From the NCBI GenBank assembly GCA_903928285.1, contig CAIYQH010000047.1:1-5492 (forward strand): a DNA stretch of 5,492 nt, read 5' to 3'. Of this stretch, positions 1 to 5,083 are shown in pieces. The position numbers and the translations under genes are program-made. Within the stretch, counting starts at the first letter, position 1; every line of letters begins with the position of its first letter. Source of the DNA: an uncultured Bacteroidales bacterium. Its GTDB lineage: Bacteria; Bacteroidota; Bacteroidia; Bacteroidales; FEN-979. The notes below the pieces were generated by a model that saw only the letters and a program-made list of their open reading frames with translations, did not search any database and was not told the origin of the DNA.

Positions 1-8
1 ATGTTCAG

Positions 9-1274
9 TTATAGTTTTGCCAGGTAATAAGGGTGTTGGTTCCTGACATATATTTTCTCAGATTTGCTGAAGTAATACAATGCACTGTCGCCTTTGTTTT
101 GTTCCGACAGGATGTTCCCGATATCGCCATAACTTGCCGCTATTCCCATGACATAACCTATCTTAATATAATCCTGTAACGATTTCCGGTAATATTCAAG
201 CGCCCGTTTCAGGTTTCCCTGCATATATATCAAATGACCGATAGAGGAATTTGTTATGGCTATCTCCTTCGTATCACCCAGGTCTGTTTTTATTTTCAGT
301 CCCTTGATGAAGTATTCCATTGCCTTTTCGTAGTCGCCGAGTTGAGAATAACACTCTCCCAGATTTTGGAATGCCTTGGAGAGTCCGATTTTATCGCCCA
401 GTTCCATAGAAAGATTGTGATTCAGCATATTGTATTCGATGGCCTTTTCAATATCTCCCTGGGCTACCCATATGTTAGCCAGGTTTTGATAACAAAGTAC
501 AAGCCCGTCTTTGCCGTCGATTTTCTGATATACGGTTGCCGATTTTCTGATATTGTCTTCGGCTGCCGCATATTTACCGGCATACACATTCAGCAACCCG
601 ATGTTGAGGTAACTTGCAGCAAGTAAATCGTCATCCTTGCTTATTACAGCAATACGAAGCGGTATGTGGAACAGAGAATCGGCTTTTTTAGCATTTCCGA
701 ACATAAACTCGATGGTTCCCATGTTGGTCAGGATTTTCCCTTCGGTTTTGCGATCTTTGGTAGTGCGGATAATTGATAAGGCCTCCCTGTTGCATTTTTG
801 TGCTTCATCAAAACGGGAACGGTTATAATACGCGGTGCCCAAGCTCATCAGTGTGGCAGCTTCCAGTTCACGACTTTTTAATTTCCGCGACGCTGCAAGG
901 GCAACTGAATCGAGCGACCATGCCTTATCAATATTGCCTCTTGCTATTTCAATCGAGGCACGGCCAAGTAAAATCTTTACACGGATCAATTCTTTTTCAT
1001 TTTCACCCTGCAAATTTGTGCTTAAACACTCCGCCTGGCTGAAATAATACAAAGCTGAGTCGGGATTGGAACCTTTGATTTCATTGGCAATATCAATATA
1101 CAATTCCGTTTTCCGCGAGGGGTCCTTTTCAAGGCCGGATTCGTGCAATAACTTCCTGACCTTGTATGATGCTGCTGAAACACATTCAGTGAACTGTAAA
1201 TAAAAGCAAAAAGCAAGCAGGATTTTGGAAATGACGTATAAATTAACCATTCCCTGCCGATTCATCCTGATCAT
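9..1274 (-). CDS. Exported tetratricopeptide-repeat (TPR) protein, probably truncated
   Basis: Seen: counting from the ATG at 1274 (421 aa), an N-terminal hydrophobic stretch (about residues 18-28) ends in a signal-peptide-like SA/AS junction near 33-35. Helical repeats then fill the protein. Seven TPRs lie in exact 40-residue register, starting near 137, 177, 217, 257, 297, 337 and 377, with typical motifs such as LGDYEKAMEYF and QGNLKRALEYY; two more degenerate repeats lie near 57 and 97. Known: such exported TPR arrays in Bacteroidota often sit in front of a membrane segment plus a histidine kinase, LuxR-type HTH or cyclase domain, and act in protein-protein contacts. None of these is present here. 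The TAA at 9-11 falls in helix A of the next repeat, so the product is probably cut short. Start: GTG at 1298 and ATGs at 1274, 1265 and 1250 all share the frame. The one at 1250 gives the most classical signal peptide, preceded closely by GGCAGGGA. Function is otherwise unknown. Confidence 0.85.
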   Translation of the reverse strand: MIRMNRQGMVNLYVISKILLAFCFYLQFTECVSAASYKVRKLLHESGLEKDPSRKTELYIDIANEIKGSNPDSALYYFSQAECLSTNLQGENEKELIRVKILLGRASIEIARGNIDKAWSLDSVALAASRKLKSRELEAATLMSLGTAYYNRSRFDEAQKCNREALSIIRTTKDRKTEGKILTNMGTIEFMFGNAKKADSLFHIPLRIAVISKDDDLLAASYLNIGLLNVYAGKYAAAEDNIRKSATVYQKIDGKDGLVLCYQNLANIWVAQGDIEKAIEYNMLNHNLSMELGDKIGLSKAFQNLGECYSQLGDYEKAMEYFIKGLKIKTDLGDTKEIAITNSSIGHLIYMQGNLKRALEYYRKSLQDYIKIGYVMGIAASYGDIGNILSEQNKGDSALYYFSKSEKIYVRNQHPYYLAKL

Positions 1275-1414
1275 GTCGTGCCGATGTGTTTTGAACACCT
1301 CACTTTTGTATTCTTTGGAAAGATCATAGTACGGATGTTTTCAGGGTTATACATAAGGTAGTTTGTTTCAGTTGGGTTCAGTATTTTCTATGATTTGTTA
1401 TAATTCACCCTCTG

Positions 1415-1422
1415 CAAATGTA
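1415..1422 (-). promoter_or_regulatory. Bacteroidota -7 promoter box for the TPR gene
   Basis: Read on the minus strand this is TACATTTG, a perfect match to the Bacteroidetes -7 consensus TAnnTTTG. It lies about 140 nt upstream of the ATG at 1274, or 117 nt from the GTG at 1298, and would give a leader of over 100 nt. A well-spaced -33 TTTG is not obvious; the nearest TTG/TTTG candidates (1448-1454) are about 25-28 nt upstream, longer than the usual ~19-21. Start-site position is inferred. Confidence 0.45.
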
Positions 1423-1483
1423 GGGTATTAATTTGGGAAAAAGAATGCAACAAATTCAAATTTTTTTTAAATTACAGATTCAA

Positions 1484-1497
1484 TTATCGATCGATAA
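1484..1497. promoter_or_regulatory. 14-bp perfect palindrome, possible operator
   Basis: TTATCGATCGATAA is a perfect palindrome. Flanking CAA (1481-1483) and ATTG (1498-1501) extend the dyad with one extra A. It lies about 60 bp upstream of the putative TPR -7 box, in an AT-rich patch. A dimeric regulator could bind such a site, but no second copy occurs in the window and no regulator gene adjoins it, so the role is only a suggestion. Confidence 0.3.
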
Positions 1498-1506
1498 ATT
1501 GCATAA

Positions 1507-1534
1507 GATCCGGTATCAGTGATCATACCGGATC
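1507..1534. repeat. Inverted repeat (10-bp arms, 8-nt loop)
   Basis: GATCCGGTAT (1507-1516) and ATACCGGATC (1525-1534) are perfect reverse complements around the spacer CAGTGATC, so a stable hairpin forms on either strand. No T-run follows it in either direction, so it is not a standard intrinsic terminator. It lies just upstream of the beta-barrel remnant on the plus strand and about 170 nt past the CHAD stop on the minus strand. It could be a transcript-end structure, a protein site, or part of a decayed mobile or repeat element. Confidence 0.55.
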
Positions 1535-1552
1535 AAGGTGCACCAAAGTTTC

Positions 1553-1678
1553 ATGCCTTACATTGGCATCCGGGTTGGCGGTCGCTGGTATTTCAATATA
1601 CGCTTGGTTCTGAATGCCGGACCTTGCGGTGGTACGGGATTTGGCTCTACCTTCGGAATGAGTTATAAACTCAAATAA
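1553..1678 (+). pseudogene. Remnant of the C-terminus of an outer-membrane beta-barrel protein
   Basis: The plus strand reads 41 codons from ATG 1553 to TAA 1676-1678. They include VGGRWYFN, GGTGFGSTFG and the ending MSYKLK. This alternation of aromatic, Gly and small residues, with a GGR-aromatic-aromatic-F/N turn and a final short strand, is typical of the last two or three strands of Bacteroidota outer-membrane beta-barrel proteins. The open frame extends back only to a TGA at 1520-1522, within the hairpin, so no signal peptide or upstream barrel remains. I read it as the 3' end left after deletion of the rest of the gene. A very short independent gene is less likely. The family assignment rests on remembered sequence patterns. 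Confidence 0.5.
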
Positions 1679-1707
1679 TCAAGGTAACCGTCATTTGGCG
1701 CGCAGGG

Positions 1708-2589
1708 TTAGATTGCCGTTTCGGTGGTGCCGGCCGCATCGGTCGCGCTGGCGGCAATCGCCTGGCGGACATCGAGGATGATACTTTCAACATGGCTTTC
1801 ATTTGCTGCAAGAAGGTTCCGGTAGCATTCTTCTGCGTGGGCCAGTTGGCTTTCGGACAGGTCAGCCGCTGTTGCGAGGAATTCGTGCAGCGATTGAGCC
1901 AGGAAGGTTTTGTCGTGCCAGTCGCCGATCAGCATTTCCGACCTGTTCAACCCATTGATCACATCTTCAAATTTCCAGGAGGGGTTTATCGAAAAGATAA
2001 GGGTAAGCACAGTGGAAAGCTCTTTTATATGCTGCCTTGCCTGGTGCAGATGCGCTTCCCCTTCGCCTTGTTCAAGCAGTTCGAGACATATCGCAGTTTT
2101 GTAAGAGATATACCTGCCTGTTTTTTTCCGGAGGGTTGACGGTTTGATCCTTCCCGTCTCTTTTTTAATCTTTTTTTCGATCCCGGAGAGCTTTTGCTCA
2201 TCAAACTTTCTGATCACCGTGAGAAATTCGCGGGTTCTTTCAGATTCCTGTTTCAACAGGGCCCGGGTGAATTGCGTCAGGTCGTACTGTAAAAATTCAG
2301 GAGCTGTCAGCAACAACAGGTTAACCTGGATCTCCCTGATCCTGCCGGAGGCCTTGTAGAGTTTTTTAAAGGTCTTTTCGTACCCGGGATCCTTATCTGC
2401 CTTTGGTCGTACGATCCGCAACAGGTCGATAATAGCCAGGATTTTCTTAACATCGAGCCGGGCGCGGTGAATATCCCTGGAAGCCCCGGTGATACTGGCT
2501 TTATAGATGTTGACCAGGAAGGTGGCACACCGTTTACGGTAGAATCGGAAAAGAAATTCACCGATATCGTATTGGCTGTCAATCTTCAT
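1708..2589 (-). CDS. CHAD-domain protein (predicted polyphosphate-binding)
   Basis: Seen: from the ATG at 2589 the product is 293 aa, almost wholly helical and without a signal peptide, so cytoplasmic. Two halves each carry the CHAD hallmark: DIHRARLDVKKI at residues 39-50 (H41, R44, K48, K49) and LHQARQHIKEL at 181-191 (H182, R185, K189). Each is followed by the second helix motif, GRIREIQVNLLLL near 82-94 and IGDWHDKTFLAQSL near 221-234, which match the family's L-G-x-x-R/H-D pattern. Known: CHAD domains are conserved-histidine alpha-helical domains that bind inorganic polyphosphate through basic residues, and often accompany CYTH phosphatases or polyphosphate granules. Here there is no CYTH domain. 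The second motif has lost basic residues (E190 and S192 where Lys/Arg are usual), so binding may be weaker. The C-terminal ~17 residues are Ala/Thr-rich. Start: 2589 was chosen over the in-frame ATG at 2643 because it overlaps the upstream stop (ATGAAGATTGA), giving translational coupling. Confidence 0.85.
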   Translation of the reverse strand: MKIDSQYDIGEFLFRFYRKRCATFLVNIYKASITGASRDIHRARLDVKKILAIIDLLRIVRPKADKDPGYEKTFKKLYKASGRIREIQVNLLLLTAPEFLQYDLTQFTRALLKQESERTREFLTVIRKFDEQKLSGIEKKIKKETGRIKPSTLRKKTGRYISYKTAICLELLEQGEGEAHLHQARQHIKELSTVLTLIFSINPSWKFEDVINGLNRSEMLIGDWHDKTFLAQSLHEFLATAADLSESQLAHAEECYRNLLAANESHVESIILDVRQAIAASATDAAGTTETAI

Positions 2590-3067
2590 CAAAAGGATCG
2601 TTAAATTGCGCGATGGTTTGGTTGCCAGGGTTGTCCAACGCATTTTTTACAGTTTTCATCGACTTGTTCCAGGTTTTGTAGAGAGCGATCCCTTCCGAAG
2701 CCAGCCGCTCCATCCTCCCGGGTGAAACATGAATGGTGATCATGTCCCTGAGCATGCTATTCCGTGAATTCTTCCAGTTCCTCATCCCGTCAATCAAACC
2801 GGCATCGATAAAGGTCTCCACTTGCGGAATGCGGCCAGCCTGATGGTGGTATTTGATTCGTTTGATACATTGGTCAAATGAATAGGAGTTGGTGGTCTGA
2901 TCGCTTTCTATCCGTTTCAGCACACTCTTTGCCTTTCTTTCAAAAAGCTGCGACAGTATCCAGGCAGTTTCCAGGTAAAAGCCGTTTTTATAGGCCAGTC
3001 CTGCATCACTGACGGAAACAGTTCCGTCCTTTATACGCTTTTTGGTTTTCTTTGTTCCTGATCCCAT
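2579..3067 (-). CDS. Hypothetical helical protein, possibly HEPN-like, co-translated with CHAD protein
   Basis: From the ATG at 3067 the product is 162 aa. I do not firmly recognise it. Seen: a basic start (GTKKTKKRIKDG), then a helix with GFYLETAWILSQLFERKAK (residues 29-47), a middle helix rich in His/Lys (68-80), then WKNSRNSMLRDM (98-109) and a long C-terminal helix (about 118-144), ending in the acidic tail DPFDED. The layout of an early 'G-F-Y-x-E-A' helix, an R-N motif, then a closing 'GIALYKTWNKSMK' helix resembles HEPN-domain proteins, whose catalytic form has R-N-x(3-5)-H. Here the position expected for His is not His; the nearest His is H113. A non-catalytic HEPN-like protein is therefore possible, but this is inference. 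No signal peptide. The stop overlaps the CHAD start by 11 nt, so the two are almost certainly one operon. Start: upstream extension would need a TTG at 3118; the ATG at 3067 lies a short distance after a good -7 box. Confidence 0.75.
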   Translation of the reverse strand: MGSGTKKTKKRIKDGTVSVSDAGLAYKNGFYLETAWILSQLFERKAKSVLKRIESDQTTNSYSFDQCIKRIKYHHQAGRIPQVETFIDAGLIDGMRNWKNSRNSMLRDMITIHVSPGRMERLASEGIALYKTWNKSMKTVKNALDNPGNQTIAQFNDPFDED

Positions 3068-3094
3068 GATAAATCCAATTTGAGTATTTTCTGA

Positions 3095-3102
3095 CAAATT
3101 TA
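3095..3102 (-). promoter_or_regulatory. Bacteroidota -7 promoter box for the HEPN-like/CHAD operon
   Basis: On the minus strand this reads TAAATTTG, a perfect TAnnTTTG box. Transcription would begin near 3088, leaving a leader of about 20 nt before the ATG at 3067. A TTTG lies upstream at 3116-3119 but with only a 13-nt spacer, shorter than the usual -33 distance. The short leader with no purine-rich Shine-Dalgarno is ordinary for the phylum. Confidence 0.5.
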
Positions 3103-3232
3103 AGGCATTACTTCTCAAAAATCGTTGTTATCCAGTAATTTAATTTTGAATTAACATTGACAATGCGTTGGAGTTGTACTTTTATCCCCGAATCCTGAAG
3201 AAACTGTTTCAACTTCAAATACCGGATCATTT

Positions 3233-3316
3233 TAACCACGAAGACACAAAGAAGGCCTGCACACACTGTAATTTTTATTGTGCACATTGTGTAATTCATT
3301 GTGAACTTTATGGTTA
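3233..3316. repeat. Imperfect inverted intergenic element with CACGAAGACACAAAG-type motif
   Basis: The left arm (3233-3251) reads TAACCACGAAGACACAAAG. The right arm (3297-3316), read on the minus strand, is ATAACCATAAAGTTCACAATG. They share TAACCA, AAG and CACAA at matching positions. Between them are copies of ATTGTG at 3277 and 3286, with a third at 3298 inside the right arm. Known from memory: 'ACCACGAAGACACAAAG' and the plus-strand 'TTGTGAACTTTGTGGTTA' style strings recur between genes in many Bacteroidota and other environmental genomes, and their origin is unclear. Here the right arm runs into the phosphatase promoter. Confidence 0.5.
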
Positions 3317-3322
3317 TTTTTG
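3315..3322 (+). promoter_or_regulatory. Bacteroidota -7 promoter box for the phosphatase gene
   Basis: TATTTTTG matches TAnnTTTG perfectly and begins within the right arm of the inverted element. Transcription near 3329 would give a leader of about 70 nt before the ATG at 3398. TTG trinucleotides upstream are spaced 13 or 25 nt away, so the -33 element is not convincing. No Pho-box-like direct repeat was recognised. Confidence 0.45.
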
Positions 3323-3397
3323 AGGCATCGGTTAAGGGAAAAGGATCCTTATGAAAATCGTTTAATTATTAATCAGAATCAAATCCATTGCAAACCG

Positions 3398-5038
3398 ATG
3401 AGAAAACTATTCCCATTTGTTATTCTGCTGTTCATATCCATCGCTGGTTTCCCGCAGCTCAGCCGCCCAAGGCTGGTGGTGGGCATTGTCGTTGACCAGA
3501 TGCGTCCTGATTATTTAACACGTTATTACAGCCAGTTCGGCGAGGGTGGTTTTAAACGGTTGATGTCGGACGGTTATACGATGTGGAACGTTCATTACAA
3601 TTATATGCCGACCTATACCGGTCCCGGGCACGCCACCATCTATTCGGGCACCACACCCCGATATCATGGCATTATCGGAAATGATATCTATTACCGGGAT
3701 AAAAGAAAATCTGAATATTGTGTGAATGACACCTTCAATGTTATTGGCAATAATATGGCCGAAACCGGTAAAGGCATGTCGCCGCGGCGATTGATTGCAA
3801 CCAATATTTGTGATGAATTAAAGCTGTGTACCACCGGAAGATCAAAAATTATTTCCATTTCGCTGAAAGACCGGGCCGCGATCCTTTCGGGCGGGCATAT
3901 GGCTGATTGCGTATCATGGTTTGACCAGAAAACCGGTAATTTTGTGACAAGTTCCTATTATTCAAACCAACTCCCCGCCTGGATCACCTCCTTTAACGAC
4001 AGGAACCTGGCATTCAGCTACATCACTGAAAAGTGGGCCCCCTTATATGGCAACAGCTATTATTCAGATTGTATATCCGATACCACCATCTGTGCTGTTA
4101 CCAAAACCGGGGAAAAGGTTCTGCCACACTTTCCGCATGATCTGCAACTTCCGCTGAATTCAAAGGATGCTGCATACTCGTTGCTTTACAAATCTCCATT
4201 AGCCAATTCCCTGCTCACCGACCTGGCGGTCGATGCGATCAAGAACGGCGATATGGGAAGGGGGCCGGAGTCCGATTTTCTGGCCATCAGTTATTCAAGT
4301 ACCGATGTGGTAGGGCACCTCTACGGACCACTCTCAAAAGAGATCAAAGACACCTATTTACGGCTTGACCAGGATCTGGAAAAGCTGATCAAAACGCTGG
4401 ATCAAACGATCGGCAAGGGAAATTACGTATTGTTTTTAACAGCCGACCACGGGATACCCGAAGTTCCGCAATATCTCACGAGCCGGAAGATTCCGGCCGG
4501 GTATTTTTATCATAAGCCATTGATCAAACTGGCCTCGGATTTCCTGGATGCCTCCTACACAGCCGGTAGATGGGTGGATACCCTGATCAACGACCAATTC
4601 TACCTAAACCGGAAACTGATCACTGAAAAGGGACTGGACCTGAAAACCGTTCAGACCCGTCTGGCAGATTACCTTATGCAACAAAAGGGCATAGCATTTG
4701 CCTATACTGCTGCTGAGATGGTTGAAGGAGAATATACTTCAAAACTTGGTATGGCTGTGCAGAATGGTTTTCGGCCAAAACAATCGGGCGATGTTATGCT
4801 GGTTATGGAGCCTGGTTTTTTTGAATATGAGGAGGGGTACCTTGTGGAACATGGATCGGGATACAATTACGATACCCATGTCCCGCTGATCTGGTTCGGA
4901 CAAAATATCAGGAAAGGTGAATCCTGGCAGTTTCATCCGATAACCGATATTGCGCCTACACTGTCGATGATTTTAAGAATTAAATATCCTGCCGCCTGTA
5001 TCGGGAATCCAATTACTGAAATTACCGGTGAAAAATAA
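3398..5038 (+). CDS. pafA: PafA-like secreted alkaline phosphatase (phosphomonoesterase)
   Basis: Seen: a 546-aa product with a Sec signal peptide (MRKLFPFVILLFISIAG, residues 1-17) and an alkaline-phosphatase-superfamily core: D33 in VVDQMRPDYL; nucleophile T74 in PTYTGPGHA; N95 in GIIGND; K157 and R159 in SLKDRAAIL; D303 and H307 in SSTDVVGH; D350-H351 in TADHG; H494 in YDTHVPLIWFG. Known: in PafA from Elizabethkingia (Chryseobacterium) meningoseptica the equivalent residues bind two zinc ions, form the covalent phospho-threonine, and (Asn, Lys, Arg) contact the phosphate oxygens, marking monoesterases over diesterases. All are present and the length matches PafA as I recall it, so an active exported enzyme that frees phosphate from organic monoesters is expected. 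Seven cysteines remain in the mature protein. Start: the frame runs back to a TTG at 3320, but only the ATG at 3398 places a signal peptide at the N-terminus. It is divergent from the CHAD operon. Confidence 0.95.
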   Translation: MRKLFPFVILLFISIAGFPQLSRPRLVVGIVVDQMRPDYLTRYYSQFGEGGFKRLMSDGYTMWNVHYNYMPTYTGPGHATIYSGTTPRYHGIIGNDIYYRDKRKSEYCVNDTFNVIGNNMAETGKGMSPRRLIATNICDELKLCTTGRSKIISISLKDRAAILSGGHMADCVSWFDQKTGNFVTSSYYSNQLPAWITSFNDRNLAFSYITEKWAPLYGNSYYSDCISDTTICAVTKTGEKVLPHFPHDLQLPLNSKDAAYSLLYKSPLANSLLTDLAVDAIKNGDMGRGPESDFLAISYSSTDVVGHLYGPLSKEIKDTYLRLDQDLEKLIKTLDQTIGKGNYVLFLTADHGIPEVPQYLTSRKIPAGYFYHKPLIKLASDFLDASYTAGRWVDTLINDQFYLNRKLITEKGLDLKTVQTRLADYLMQQKGIAFAYTAAEMVEGEYTSKLGMAVQNGFRPKQSGDVMLVMEPGFFEYEEGYLVEHGSGYNYDTHVPLIWFGQNIRKGESWQFHPITDIAPTLSMILRIKYPAACIGNPITEITGEK

Positions 5039-5041
5039 TTG

Positions 5042-5049
5042 TATCTTTA
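5042..5049 (+). promoter_or_regulatory. Possible -7 box for the downstream gene
   Basis: TATCTTTA matches TAnnTTTG at all but the last position and lies 34 nt before the ATG at 5084. No -33 TTG is well spaced from it. The phosphatase stop is only 45 nt upstream of that ATG and no terminator is visible between them, so read-through from the phosphatase gene is equally possible. Confidence 0.3.
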
Positions 5050-5083
5050 CCAGTAAGTTAATCATAACCCAGATTAATCACCC

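Larger units (their letters stand above)
1275..1707. other. Gene-poor intergenic region with promoter, palindromes and a gene remnant
   Basis: This stretch lies between the CHAD gene and the TPR gene, both on the minus strand. It holds the likely TPR promoter, an AT-rich patch at about 1450-1500 containing a 14-bp palindrome, a strong hairpin at 1507-1534, and a plus-strand remnant of a beta-barrel protein. No intact gene or RNA gene is visible. There is no clear intrinsic terminator for the CHAD gene: the one strong hairpin is about 170 nt past its stop and has no T-run after it on either strand. Confidence 0.7.
3068..3397. other. Divergent intergenic region between the CHAD operon and the phosphatase
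   Basis: This region separates the minus-strand HEPN-like/CHAD operon from the plus-strand phosphatase gene. It holds one -7 box per strand and an inverted repeat element in the middle. On the minus strand a small frame (3108-3230) can encode 40 aa from an ATG that directly follows the repeat; I see no family for it. On the plus strand a 4-codon frame, ATG AAA ATC GTT TAA, sits at 3351-3365 in the phosphatase leader, right after the palindrome AAGGATCCTT (3341-3350). No RNA gene is recognisable. Confidence 0.6.

Noticed and set aside
234..626. Plus-strand open frame of 130 codons opposite the TPR gene
   Set aside because: It is a shadow of the TPR repeats on the other strand; the minus-strand reading shows regular 40-residue repeats.
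1507..1534. Hairpin as the CHAD operon's intrinsic terminator
   Set aside because: It lies about 170 nt past the stop and has no T-run after it on the minus strand.
1660..1672. Small dyad GAGTT-ATA-AACTC
   Set aside because: Its 5-bp arms are too short and it lies within the beta-barrel remnant coding; no T-run follows.
1792..2139. Plus-strand open frame of 115 codons opposite the CHAD gene
   Set aside because: It is antisense to a gene with clear CHAD motifs, and its translation is Cys/Phe-rich with no recognisable domain.
3219..3229. ATACCGGATCA shared with the hairpin arm at 1525-1535
   Set aside because: An 11-nt match between two sites in 5.5 kb on two strands is expected by chance, and the flanks do not match.
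3108..3299. Minus-strand frame of 63 codons (40 from an internal ATG at 3230)
   Set aside because: Its first part translates the intergenic repeat element, and the rest matches no family I know. The 40-codon part is not excluded but lacks support.
4698..4936. Short frames on both strands inside the phosphatase gene
   Set aside because: They overlap conserved phosphatase coding sequence, including the final His ligand motif, and have no features of their own.
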